NCBI RefSeq assembly: GCF_003710085.1
Contig: NZ_CP033324.1
Span: 3,845,501 to 3,909,500, forward strand
DNA: 64,000 bases
Source: Nocardioides pantholopis
Lineage (GTDB): Bacteria > Actinomycetota > Actinomycetes > Propionibacteriales > Nocardioidaceae
Direction of reading: 5' to 3'
Part shown: one piece after another, positions 53,619 to 61,671 of the stretch
How positions within the stretch are numbered: position 1 is the stretch's first letter
How the letters are laid out: each line of letters begins with the position of its first letter
Notes under the pieces: model-generated
What the model was told of the DNA's origin: nothing
Seen by the model: the letters and a program-made list of their open reading frames with translations, nothing else
Databases searched by the model: none
Translations under genes and position numbers: made by a program

Positions 53619-55799
53619 TCAGGAGATCGTGGTCAGCAGCTGGGTGGCGCGGGTGAGGACGACGTACAGCGTGGCGCGGCCGGTGAGTGCCTCGCTCTCG
53701 ATCTCCTCGGGCCGCACCACGACGATCGCGTCGAACTCCAGGCCCTTGGTGTCCAGGCCGGTGAGCACCACGACCCGGTCCTCCCCCGACGGGGTCACCG
53801 AGGAGTCCACCGCGGCCCGGGCGCCGGTGGCGTCCTCGGCGAGCTCCGGCCACGACGCCAGCCAGGCGTTCGCCTCGGAGCGGCGGGCGGCCGGGACCAC
53901 GATGGCGACGGTGCCGCCCACGGCACCGGCGACCTCGACGACTGCCTCGCGGGTCGCGGCCTCGAGGTCGGCGACGCCCTCGACGACCTTCGGGTGGACG
54001 CCGGTGGAGCGCACGGCGGTGGGCAGGTCGGCGTTCAGCCCGACCCGCTCGGCGTACGCCGCTGCATGCTCGTAGATCTCGGCGGAGTTGCGGTAGTTCG
54101 TGGAGAGGTGGAACTCGTGCAGCGCCTTGCCCGCGAGCGCCTCGGCGCGCGCGGCCGAGGCCTCCTCGGGCACCGGCCAGGACGACTGCGCGGGGTCCCC
54201 GACGATCGTCCAGGACGCCGTCCGGCCGCGGCGGCCGACCATCCGCCACTGCATCGGCGTGAGGTCCTGGGCCTCGTCGACGAGCACGTGCGCGAAGCCG
54301 TCGTCCTCGATGCGGTGCGTCGGCGCCGCCCAGGCCCGACCGGTGGGGGCGTACTCGCGGTCGGCGGCGGTGAAGAGCTCCTGCATGTCCACCGACCCCT
54401 CGAGGGCGGCCAGCGGGTTGTCCCGCTCGTCCTCGACCTTCACCGGGACGTCGCCCAGCGCGTAGCGCAGCTCGTCGAGCAGCGGCACGTCCTGGACCGA
54501 GAGGTCCTCGGCGGCTCCGCTCCACGACTTCAGCAGCAGCCGCTCGTCCTCGGCCGAGAGCACGTCGTCGGAGACCCGGGCCAGCAGCTCGGGGTCGCGC
54601 AGCCAGCCCAGCACGTCGCGGGCGTGCAGCGGCGGCCACCAGGCCGCGGCGAAGTCCATGAAGGACTGGTCGGAGAGCATGTCGTCGTTGAACGCCTCGC
54701 GGCCCCGCTCGCGGCCCCGCTCGCCGCGCACCTGGCGCCACATGGCGTCGAGCAGCGCGTTGGCGACCCGGGGCAGCTGCTTGTTGCGCGGCCCCTGGGA
54801 CATCAGCTGGCGGCGGACCCGCCCGAGCACGCCCCGGTCCAGCACGATCGTGTCGTCGCGCCAGAAGATCCGGAAGTGGTCGGGGCTGCCCGGGGCCTGC
54901 TGGCGGGCGGTACGGCGCAGCACCTCGGCCATCCGGGCCGCACCCTTGACGTCGGCGACCGACGGCTCGTCCTGCCGGGTCGCACGCACGCCGTCGACGA
55001 CCTCGCCGAGCGAGCGCAGCGCGACGGCGGTCTCGCCGAGGCTGGGCAGCACCCGCTCGATGTAGCGCATGAAGACGCCGCTGGGGCCGACGACGAGGAC
55101 GCCGCCGGTCTCGTAGCGGCGCCGCTCGGTGTAGAGCAGGTACGCCGCGCGGTGCAGCGCGACCACTGTCTTGCCGGTGCCGGGTCCGCCGGTGATCAGC
55201 ACGGCACCCTTGCCGGGCGCGCGGATCGCCTTGTCCTGCTCGGCCTGGATGGTGGCGACGATCGAGTGCATCGACCGGTCCCGGGCCCGGGAGAGCTGCG
55301 CCATCAGCGCGCCCTCGCCGACGATCGGGAGGTCGGTCTCGACCGAGTCGTCGAGCAGTTCGTCCTCGACCCCGACGACGCGGGGACCGGCGCAGCGCAG
55401 CACCCGGCGGCGTACGACGTCCTGCGGCGTGGCAGCGGTCGCCTGGTAGAACACCGCGGCGGCCGGGGCACGCCAGTCGATGAGCAGCGAGTCGCGGTCG
55501 GCGTCGCGCAGCCCGATCCGGCCGATGTAGCGCGGCTCGGGGTCCTTCTCCGGACGCAGGTCGAGGCGGCCGAAGACCAGGCCCTCGTGCGCGGCGTCGA
55601 GCTGGGCGATCCGGCGCGCCGCCTGGTAGACCATCGCGTCGCGCTCGACCAGGCCACCCTCGTGGCCGATCTTGCCGCGGTCGTGGCCCTCGCGCGCGAG
55701 CTGTCGGGCGGCCTGGGCCGAGTCCTTCAGCTGCACGTAGACGCGGTCGACGAACGCCTGCTCGTTCGCGACCTCTCGCTCCACCAGCTCGTCACTCAA
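53619..55799 (-). CDS. HelD-like UvrD-family helicase (RNA polymerase recycling type)
   Basis: 726 residues. An N-terminal coiled coil (about 1-60; EREVANEQAFVDRVYVQLKDS) of the HelD secondary-channel arm type; Walker A GGPGTGKTVVALHR; Walker B DEAQDLTPMQW; motif III VGDPAQSS; motif IV TNYRNS; late VVLTGLDTKGLEFDAIVV and TLYVVLTRA. HelD proteins pull stalled RNA polymerase off DNA and in some actinobacteria give rifampicin tolerance. The start is a TTG with GAGGGGG seven bases upstream; no in-frame ATG or GTG fits. Confidence 0.88.
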   Translation of the reverse strand: MSDELVEREVANEQAFVDRVYVQLKDSAQAARQLAREGHDRGKIGHEGGLVERDAMVYQAARRIAQLDAAHEGLVFGRLDLRPEKDPEPRYIGRIGLRDADRDSLLIDWRAPAAAVFYQATAATPQDVVRRRVLRCAGPRVVGVEDELLDDSVETDLPIVGEGALMAQLSRARDRSMHSIVATIQAEQDKAIRAPGKGAVLITGGPGTGKTVVALHRAAYLLYTERRRYETGGVLVVGPSGVFMRYIERVLPSLGETAVALRSLGEVVDGVRATRQDEPSVADVKGAARMAEVLRRTARQQAPGSPDHFRIFWRDDTIVLDRGVLGRVRRQLMSQGPRNKQLPRVANALLDAMWRQVRGERGRERGREAFNDDMLSDQSFMDFAAAWWPPLHARDVLGWLRDPELLARVSDDVLSAEDERLLLKSWSGAAEDLSVQDVPLLDELRYALGDVPVKVEDERDNPLAALEGSVDMQELFTAADREYAPTGRAWAAPTHRIEDDGFAHVLVDEAQDLTPMQWRMVGRRGRTASWTIVGDPAQSSWPVPEEASAARAEALAGKALHEFHLSTNYRNSAEIYEHAAAYAERVGLNADLPTAVRSTGVHPKVVEGVADLEAATREAVVEVAGAVGGTVAIVVPAARRSEANAWLASWPELAEDATGARAAVDSSVTPSGEDRVVVLTGLDTKGLEFDAIVVVRPEEIESEALTGRATLYVVLTRATQLLTTIS

Positions 55800-55867
55800 G
55801 GACGAACCCCCTCGCTCGTACCGGTCCCGGCCCGTGCCGCGGCGTGGGCCGCCACGGCAAGTCCACC

Positions 55868-55873
55868 AGCCTA
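55868..55873 (-). promoter_or_regulatory. Possible -10 box of the HelD-like gene
   Basis: TAGGCT within GATAGGCT, about 70 bases before the TTG start, giving a leader with a real Shine-Dalgarno sequence. No convincing -35. Confidence 0.3.
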
Positions 55874-55941
55874 TCGCCGCTGCGGGACCGGTTCCGCCAG
55901 ATTGCGAGACCACTGCGTCACAGGGACGGCCCCCGTACGGC

Positions 55942-56709
55942 CTACCGGGAGCGGGACAGGAAGGCGAGCATCGCCTCCTTGGCCTCCTCGGAGCCGAAGA
56001 GGCGGGCGCTCAGCGCCGCGAGCTCGGGCCCGCGGGCGTCGAGCCGCTCGACCAGCTCGCGGTTGAGCAGCGCCTTGGTCTCGCGCAGGCCCTGCGCCGC
56101 GCCGGTGCCGAGGCTCGCGCAGACCGCGTCCACCGCCTCGTCGAGGTGGTCGCGCGGGACGGCGCTGGTCACCAGGCCGTACGCCGCGGCGTCGGCGCCG
56201 CGGAACGTCTCGCCGCCCAGGCAGGCCAGCGCTGCCGCGCGGCTGGTCATCCGGGGCAGCACGGTCACCGAGATCGCCGCCGGGGCCAGGCCGAGCTTGA
56301 CCTCGGTGAGCGCGAAGGAGGCCTCCTCGGCGCTGATCGCGACGTCGGAGGCGGCCACGATGCCGGTGCCGCCGGCGCGCACGGCGCCGTGCACCCGGGT
56401 GACGACCGGCTTGGGCAGGGTGAGGATGCGGCGCTGGATGGCGATGATCGTGAGCGCGCCCTCCTCCATGCTCCCGGTGGCGGCCTCGGCGAGGTCAGCA
56501 CCGGAGCAGAACACCGTGCCCGTCGCCCGGATCAGCACGACCCGGGCGTCGTCGTCCGCTGCTGCCCGGTCCAGGGCGGCCACCAGCTCGCCGACCAGCT
56601 GGCGCGAGAGCGCGTTGCGGTTGTGGGGGGAGTCGAGGGTGATCGTGGCCAGGCCGTCGGAGACCTCGTAGTGGACCACCCGGTCCGGGGCGGCGGCGGA
56701 GTCGCTCAT
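55942..56709 (-). CDS. Enoyl-CoA hydratase/isomerase-family protein
   Basis: 255 residues, crotonase fold: ITLDSPHNRNALS, oxyanion hole GTVFCSGADLAEA and VHGAVRAGGTGIVAASD. The second catalytic Glu is present (SFALTEVKLGLAP), but the position of the first (Glu144 of rat hydratase) is Gly in GGTGIVAAS. A standard hydratase mechanism is therefore unlikely; isomerase, lyase or a specialised hydratase are options. TAGGAT lies six bases before the ATG. Confidence 0.9.
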   Translation of the reverse strand: MSDSAAAPDRVVHYEVSDGLATITLDSPHNRNALSRQLVGELVAALDRAAADDDARVVLIRATGTVFCSGADLAEAATGSMEEGALTIIAIQRRILTLPKPVVTRVHGAVRAGGTGIVAASDVAISAEEASFALTEVKLGLAPAAISVTVLPRMTSRAAALACLGGETFRGADAAAYGLVTSAVPRDHLDEAVDAVCASLGTGAAQGLRETKALLNRELVERLDARGPELAALSARLFGSEEAKEAMLAFLSRSR

Positions 56710-56715
56710 GGCGCG

Positions 56716-56721
56716 ATCCTA
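56716..56721 (-). promoter_or_regulatory. Putative -10 box, leaderless crotonase mRNA
   Basis: TAGGAT, six bases, then the ATG at 56709. Confidence 0.55.
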
Positions 56722-56793
56722 GCCCGCGGGTTAGCGATCGTTAACCACCCGTGCGGCGTCGCGCCGCCCGGTCTGGACCCCTGCGCACCAGGA

Positions 56794-56821
56794 CCAATCC
56801 GTCTGCGGCGCGGGGCCGAAC
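56794..56821 (+). promoter_or_regulatory. SigK-type autoregulated promoter of sigK-rskA
   Basis: CCAATC (56794-56799), 16-base spacer, CCGAAC (56816-56821). Same boxes and spacing as before the fasciclin gene at 22.3 kb and close to the mycobacterial SigK consensus. Confidence 0.65.
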
Positions 56822-56870
56822 TCCTCATGTCACCGCCCAGTCTTGGGCCACGTCGAGGAGAGGGCGCACC

Positions 56871-56951
56871 ATGGAGCTGTCCCGTCGCGTGTCCCCGCTC
56901 CCGTCCCAGCTCGCGTCACCTGACCCGCAAGGATCACTGCCGTGGAACTGA
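56871..56951 (+). CDS. Possible 26-residue leader peptide overlapping the sigK start
   Basis: An ATG with a strong Shine-Dalgarno (GAGGAGAGG, seven bases away) opens a 26-codon frame (MELSRRVSPLP...) that ends at a TGA ten bases inside sigK, in another frame. The SD is stronger than that of sigK itself. It may couple sigK translation to its own. A spurious frame cannot be excluded. Confidence 0.4.
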   Translation: MELSRRVSPLPSQLASPDPQGSLPWN

Positions 56952-57547
56952 ACCGGCCACTGGCCGGCGTCCCCTCCTCCGGAGGTCCGCCGGCGGCCCC
57001 CGACCTCGGGGGCATGCTGCGGCTCGCCGCGCGTGGCGACCAGGGGGCGTTCGCCGATCTGTACGACGCCACGTCCTCCCGGGTAGTCGGCCTGGCGGTG
57101 CGGGTCGTGCGTGACCCGGCCCAGGCCGAGGAGGTCGCCCAGGAGGCGTTCCTGGAGATCTGGCGGACGGCCGCCCGGTTCGACCCGGCCCGGGGCAGCG
57201 CGTTGGCGTGGATGCTGACGATCGTGCACCGCCGGGCCGTGGACCGGGTCCGGGCCGCCGAGGCGGCGACCCGCCGGGACACGACGTACCACCTGCAGAA
57301 CCAGTCGGTGGACCACGACGCGACCGCCGAGGCGGCCCAGGCGTCGATGGAGGCCCGCCGGGTGCGCGGCGCGCTGCAGAGCCTCACCCCGGTCCAGCGC
57401 GAGGCGCTGGAGCTGGCGTACTTCGGGGGCTACACCCACACCGAGGTCGCGGGGATGCTCGACCTGCCGGTGGGCACGGCGAAGACCCGGATCAGGGACG
57501 GCCTGATCCGGTTGCGAGACACGATGGGAGTAGGAGGCCCGCGATGA
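56942..57547 (+). CDS. sigK: ECF RNA polymerase sigma factor SigK
   Basis: 201 residues, GTG start with AAGGA eight bases upstream. Sigma region 2 (DLYDATSSRVVGLAVRVV ... QEAFLEIWRTAARFDPARGSALAWMLTIVHRRAVDRVR) and region 4 (TPVQREALELAYFGGYTHTEVAGMLDLPVGTAKTRIRDGL). The LAWMLTIVHRRAVDRVR block is characteristic of SigK. Held inactive at the membrane by the RskA protein encoded next (four-base overlap); released by regulated proteolysis or redox change in the known systems. Confidence 0.92.
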   Translation: MELNRPLAGVPSSGGPPAAPDLGGMLRLAARGDQGAFADLYDATSSRVVGLAVRVVRDPAQAEEVAQEAFLEIWRTAARFDPARGSALAWMLTIVHRRAVDRVRAAEAATRRDTTYHLQNQSVDHDATAEAAQASMEARRVRGALQSLTPVQREALELAYFGGYTHTEVAGMLDLPVGTAKTRIRDGLIRLRDTMGVGGPR

Positions 57548-58353
57548 GCGACGTCCACGCCCTGTCTGGCGCCTACGCCGTCGACGCTGTCGACGACGCG
57601 GAGCGTGCCCTGTTCGAGCGCCACCTCGCCGAGTGCGAGGCCTGCCGCGCCGAGGTCGAGAGCCTGCGCGAGGCCGCGGCCCTGCTCGCCGAGACCACTG
57701 CCACCACGCCCGCCCCCGGCCTGCGCGACGCGGTGCTGGCCGGCATCGCGACCGTGCGACCGCTGCCACCGGCGACCGAGCCTCCCGTCAGCGGCCCGCC
57801 GGCGCCCACCGCTCCGCCGCAGCCCACGACCGGGCCCGAGTCCGGGCCCGATGCCCCGCCCCCCGCGGGGCCGGTCGTGCCCCTGCGTCGGCGCGCACGC
57901 CGCCGGTGGCTCCCGTCCCTGGCCGCCGCCGCGGCGGTGATCGCCGCGTGCGGCATCGGGCTCGGGGTCACCCAGCCGTGGGAGGAGGACGGGACCGTCC
58001 AGGTGCCGTCCGCCGCCGAGCGGGTGCGCAACGCCCCCGACGCCCAGGCGTGGAGCCAGGAGTTCCCCGACGGGTCGGTCGCGACGCTGATCCGCTCGAC
58101 GTCCCTGAACCAGGCGGTGGTCGTGACCGAGGACATGGCCGACCCCGCAGAGGGCCGGGTCTACGAGCTGTGGCTGCAGCACGACGAGCGGATGGTCCCG
58201 GCCGGGCTGATGCCCAAGGGGCCGAACAACGTCGTGGAGCTCGAGGGCGACCCGGCCTCCGCGGACGGCTTCGGGATCACGATCGAGCCCGCCGGCGGCT
58301 CCCCCGCCCCCACCACCGCCCCGCTGACAGTCATCGAGTTCGACAAGGCCTGA
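57544..58353 (+). CDS. rskA: Anti-sigma-K factor RskA
   Basis: 269 residues. Cytoplasmic anti-sigma domain with the zinc-type HxxxCxxC (FERHLAECEACRAEVE, about 26-41), a Pro-rich linker (80-115), one membrane segment (about 122-142, LPSLAAAAAVIAACGIGLGV) and an outside RskA domain (about 150-269) with VYELWLQHDERMVPAGLMPKG. It binds SigK on the inside and senses signals outside. Translationally coupled to sigK. Confidence 0.93.
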   Translation: MSDVHALSGAYAVDAVDDAERALFERHLAECEACRAEVESLREAAALLAETTATTPAPGLRDAVLAGIATVRPLPPATEPPVSGPPAPTAPPQPTTGPESGPDAPPPAGPVVPLRRRARRRWLPSLAAAAAVIAACGIGLGVTQPWEEDGTVQVPSAAERVRNAPDAQAWSQEFPDGSVATLIRSTSLNQAVVVTEDMADPAEGRVYELWLQHDERMVPAGLMPKGPNNVVELEGDPASADGFGITIEPAGGSPAPTTAPLTVIEFDKA

Positions 58354-58374
58354 GCTCGACGAGTACGCCGTGCG

Positions 58375-58767
58375 TCAGCCGGCGTCGGCCTCCGGCTCCG
58401 GGTCGGTCTCCGCCTCCTCGCGGCGGCGCCGCTCGGCCTCGTAGCGGCGCCGCTGCTCCTCGGCCCGCTCGCGGACCTGGCGCAGGAACTCCGCGTCCTT
58501 CTCGGGGTCGGCGGCCGCGGCCCGGCCGGGGCGCTCGTACTCCGGGAACCCGGGGGCCGCGCCCTGCTCGCGGGTGAGCGGCCGCTCCCGGCCGGACCGG
58601 CCGACCACCAGCCAGGCCAGCGACCCGACCAGCGGGAAGAACAGCACGAGGATGATCCAGGCGACCTTCGGCAGGTGCCGGACCCGCCGCTCGGGAGTGC
58701 CGATCACGTCGACGACGCAGAAGACCCACAGCACGAAGACCAGCACGGCGGGCAGGAACCGGATCAT
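58375..58767 (-). CDS. PLDc_N-domain membrane protein
   Basis: 130 residues. Two hydrophobic segments (about 4-24 and 35-55; RFLPAVLVFVLWVFCVVDVIG, KVAWIILVLFFPLVGSLAWLVVG) form the PLDc_N domain found at the start of cardiolipin synthases, here alone. A charged, coiled-coil-prone tail (RQVRERAEEQRRRYEAERRRREE) follows. CACAAT lies six bases before the ATG. Function unknown. Confidence 0.85.
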   Translation of the reverse strand: MIRFLPAVLVFVLWVFCVVDVIGTPERRVRHLPKVAWIILVLFFPLVGSLAWLVVGRSGRERPLTREQGAAPGFPEYERPGRAAAADPEKDAEFLRQVRERAEEQRRRYEAERRRREEAETDPEPEADAG

Positions 58768-58773
58768 GGCCGG

Positions 58774-58779
58774 ATTGTG
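58774..58779 (-). promoter_or_regulatory. Putative -10 box, leaderless PLDc_N mRNA
   Basis: CACAAT, six bases, then the ATG at 58767. Confidence 0.45.
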
Positions 58780-58818
58780 GACCATGCCGCCGCGGCGTGG
58801 GCGTGCTTTCATCGAAGC

Positions 58819-59376
58819 ATGGACCGGGTGCGGGCCGCGTTCCAGGCCACGCCGCGAGCGGACTTCCTGCCCGCGACGCAGCGCCACCGCGCCGGCGAGG
58901 ACGTGCCGGTCGAGATCGGGCTGGGCATGACCAACTCCCAGCCGCGCACGGTGGCGGCGATGCTGCGGCTGCTGGCGGTCCGTCCCGGCGACCGCGTGCT
59001 CGACGTGGGCGCCGGCTCCGGATGGACCACCGCGCTGCTGGCCCACCTCACCGGGGCCGCCGGGAGCGTGGTCGGCACCGAGATCGAGCCGGCGCTGGTC
59101 GCGTTCGGGACCCTCAACCTGAGCCGGGCCGGTCGCCCGTGGGCGAGCATCCAGCCGGCGGCCGAGGGCACCCTCGGCGACCCGCGCCGGGCGCCGTACG
59201 ACCGGATCCTGGTCTCCGCGATGGCCCGGGAGCTGCCCGCGGACCTGGTCGCGCAGCTGGGCCCGGGCGGGATCCTCGTGGTCCCGGTGCAGGGCACGAT
59301 GGTGCGGGTCCGCAGCGGCCCGGGCGGACCGCGCATCAGCGAGCACGGGGCCTACCGCTTCGTCCCGCTCCGCTGA
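58819..59376 (+). CDS. pcm: Protein-L-isoaspartate O-methyltransferase homologue
   Basis: 185 residues, shorter than the usual ~210. N-terminal RADFLPATQRHRAGEDVPVEIGLGMTNSQPRTVAAML, where TNSQP stands for the usual SQPY/ISAPHMH substrate loop; SAM-binding LDVGAGSGWTTALLAHL; acidic TEIEPALVAF; YDRILVSAMARELP, where the usual AAP is changed. It may repair isoaspartyl residues, but the altered loops leave open another acceptor. TTTCAT lies six bases before the ATG. Confidence 0.8.
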   Translation: MDRVRAAFQATPRADFLPATQRHRAGEDVPVEIGLGMTNSQPRTVAAMLRLLAVRPGDRVLDVGAGSGWTTALLAHLTGAAGSVVGTEIEPALVAFGTLNLSRAGRPWASIQPAAEGTLGDPRRAPYDRILVSAMARELPADLVAQLGPGGILVVPVQGTMVRVRSGPGGPRISEHGAYRFVPLR

Positions 59377-59395
59377 GCCGGGCCGACGTCGCGGC

Positions 59396-60412
59396 TCAGT
59401 CCTCCGGGTCGTCGAACGGCAGCCGCATCGGCTCGGTCAGCGGCGAGGACTGGTCGAAGGTGACCTTGATGTCCTGGGCCCGCTTGTGCCGCTGGGCGCG
59501 GGCGTAGCTGGTGTACGCGCGCCGGTCGGCGTCGGTGAGCGGCGACTTGTCGGAGAACGCCGCCATCAGGGCCCGCGGCCACAGCCGCCGAGACAGCACG
59601 ACGTTCACCTCGATGCCGATCATCCCCATCACCGCCGCGATCCACAGCAGCCCGATCAGGCCGAGGACCAGCGCGAAGGTCTGGTTCATCTCGCTGGTCT
59701 CGGCGAGGATCCCGGTGACGTACGCCGTGCCGATGACCTGCAGCGTCTGCCACAGCACCGCGATCACCAGGGCACCCGGCCAGGCGTGGCGCAGCTGGTG
59801 GGTGCCGGCCACGCCGAGCTGCATCAGCAGCGAGAGCACCGCTGTCATCACCGCGACCGTGAGCAGCACGATCGGCCAGCGGTAGGACGCGATCTGCTCC
59901 CCGAAGACAGTGGCCTGGCTCAGCGCCGAGGCCAGCGAGATCGCGAGCAGGGCCACGCCGGCGGTGGCGAGCAGCATCAGGCTGCGCAGCCGCAGCAGCA
60001 CCGGGTTGGGGCGCTTGTTGCGCGGCACCGCCCAGGCGGTGTTCAGCGCGTTCTGGATCGCGGTGCCCAGGCCGAGGGCACCGTAGAGCGCCACCAGCGA
60101 GCCGACCACCAGCCCGGCGGCCGAGCCCTGGAGCCCCTCGGGGCGGCCGAGCTGGTCGCCGATGATCGGGAACTGGCTCAGCGCGGAGTCGAGCACCGAC
60201 TCGCGCAGGCTGTCGTTGCCCTGCAGCACGAAGCCGAGGATCGAGGAGCCCAGCAGCAGCAGCGGGAAGATCGCGATGAACGCGTAGTACGTGATGATCG
60301 CGGCCAGGTAGTTGCCCTGGTCATCGGAGTACTTGTAGATGACAGCGATCGGAAACCCGAGGACCGACGTGCGCTGCTGGCCGCGATCGACGGCATCGAC
60401 GACTCGACCCAC
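59396..60412 (-). CDS. YihY/BrkB-family membrane protein
   Basis: 338 residues, six membrane segments. Family marks: YLAAIITYYAFIAIFPLLLLGSSILGFVL at the first segment, YGALGLGTAIQNALNTAW, GALVIAVLWQTLQVIGTAYV and LIGLLWIAAVMGMIGIEVNVVL. Formerly thought to be RNase BN; the real role is unknown. The C-terminal ~60 residues are a polar cytoplasmic tail. GTG 60412 chosen because TACCGT lies seven bases upstream. Confidence 0.88.
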   Translation of the reverse strand: MGRVVDAVDRGQQRTSVLGFPIAVIYKYSDDQGNYLAAIITYYAFIAIFPLLLLGSSILGFVLQGNDSLRESVLDSALSQFPIIGDQLGRPEGLQGSAAGLVVGSLVALYGALGLGTAIQNALNTAWAVPRNKRPNPVLLRLRSLMLLATAGVALLAISLASALSQATVFGEQIASYRWPIVLLTVAVMTAVLSLLMQLGVAGTHQLRHAWPGALVIAVLWQTLQVIGTAYVTGILAETSEMNQTFALVLGLIGLLWIAAVMGMIGIEVNVVLSRRLWPRALMAAFSDKSPLTDADRRAYTSYARAQRHKRAQDIKVTFDQSSPLTEPMRLPFDDPED

Positions 60413-60419
60413 GGGGGCC

Positions 60420-60425
60420 ACGGTA
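60420..60425 (-). promoter_or_regulatory. Putative -10 box, leaderless yihY-like mRNA
   Basis: TACCGT, seven bases, then the GTG at 60412. Confidence 0.4.
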
Positions 60426-60483
60426 CCGGGGCGGGCTGGCCGAAGCGCCGCGCGGCCCGGCGCGGCGCCCCGACTGGCTCGCC

Positions 60484-61671
60484 TCAGTAGGACTTGGGCA
60501 GCCCCAGCGAGTGCATGGCCACGTAGTTGAGGATCATCTCCCGGCTCACCGGGGCGATCCGGGTGACTCGGGAGGCCACCAGCAGGCCGGCGACGCCGTA
60601 CTCCTGGGTGGCGCCGTTGCCGCCGTGGACCTGCACCGCCCGGTCGACTGCGCGCACGCACGCCTCGCCGGCGGCGTACTTCGCCATGTTCGCGGCCTCG
60701 CCGGCGCCGACATCGTCGCCGGCGTCGCACAGCGCCGCCGCCTTCTGGGTCATCAGCCGGGCCATCTCGACCTCGATGTGCGACTCCGCCAGCGGATGGG
60801 CGACTGCCTGGTGGGCCCCGATCGGCGCCTTCCACACGACCCGCTCCTTGGCGTATGCAGTGGCCCGGTCCAACGCGTGCCGCGCGAGCCCGGTGGCGAA
60901 CGAGGCGGCCATGATCCGCTCGGGGTTCAGGCCCGCGAAGAGCTGCACCAGCCCGGCGTCCTCGTCGCCGACGAGCGCGTCGGCCGGGAGCCGGACGTCG
61001 TCGAGGAAGACAGTGAACTGCTTCTCCGGGGAGACGATCTCCATCGCGATCTCCTGGGCCTCGAAGCCCAGAGCGTCGGTCGGCACCACGAACAGGCACG
61101 GCTTGAGCCGGCCGGTCCCGCCGTCCTCGGTGGAGCGGTCCTCGGTGCGGGCCACGACCAGCACGTGGTCGGCCTCGTCGACCCCGGAGATGTAGACCTT
61201 GCGGCCGGACAGCAGCCAGCCGCCATCCGGCGAGTCCGGGTCGCGGCGCGCGGTGGTCGAGATCCGGTGGGAGTTGGACCCGGCGTCGGGCTCGGTGATC
61301 GCGAAGGCCATGGTGCCGGTGCCGTCGGCGATGCCGGGCAGCCAGCGCCGCTTCTGCTCCTCGGTGCCGAACCGGCCGATCACCGTGCCGCAGATCGCGG
61401 GGCTGACCACCATCAGCAGCAGCGGGCAGCCCTGGGCGGCGAGCTCCTCGCAGACCGCCGCGATGTCCCCGATGCCGCCGCCCCCGCCGCCGTACTCCTC
61501 GGGGATGTTGATGCCGAGGTAGCCGGTGCGGCCGATCTCCAGCCACAGGTCGGTGGTCTTGCCCCCGCTGCGGGCCTGCGCGGTGAAGTAGTCGCGGCCG
61601 TACTTGCCGGCCAGCTTCGCGACCTGGCGGCGCAGCTCCTGGCGCTCCTCGGACTCGGTGAACGTGCTCAT
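60484..61671 (-). CDS. Acyl-CoA dehydrogenase (short/branched-chain type)
   Basis: 395 residues. FAD-binding TMAFAITEPDAGSNSHRI, substrate/FAD region SGRKVYISGV, LNPERIMAASFATGLARHALDRATAYAKERVVWKAPIG, and C-terminal QVHGGNGATQEYGVAGLL. The region where many family members carry the catalytic Glu (IYEGT) reads RIAPVSREMILNYV, so the base must lie elsewhere, as in isovaleryl-CoA dehydrogenase. Its ATG overlaps the stop of the biotin carboxylase gene, giving a leucine/isovalerate-type operon. Confidence 0.93.
   Translation of the reverse strand: MSTFTESEERQELRRQVAKLAGKYGRDYFTAQARSGGKTTDLWLEIGRTGYLGINIPEEYGGGGGGIGDIAAVCEELAAQGCPLLLMVVSPAICGTVIGRFGTEEQKRRWLPGIADGTGTMAFAITEPDAGSNSHRISTTARRDPDSPDGGWLLSGRKVYISGVDEADHVLVVARTEDRSTEDGGTGRLKPCLFVVPTDALGFEAQEIAMEIVSPEKQFTVFLDDVRLPADALVGDEDAGLVQLFAGLNPERIMAASFATGLARHALDRATAYAKERVVWKAPIGAHQAVAHPLAESHIEVEMARLMTQKAAALCDAGDDVGAGEAANMAKYAAGEACVRAVDRAVQVHGGNGATQEYGVAGLLVASRVTRIAPVSREMILNYVAMHSLGLPKSY

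Noticed and set aside
55800..55941. Rifamycin-associated element upstream of the HelD-like gene
   Set aside because: I looked for a long GGGGCTT...AAGCCCC-type inverted repeat and found none.
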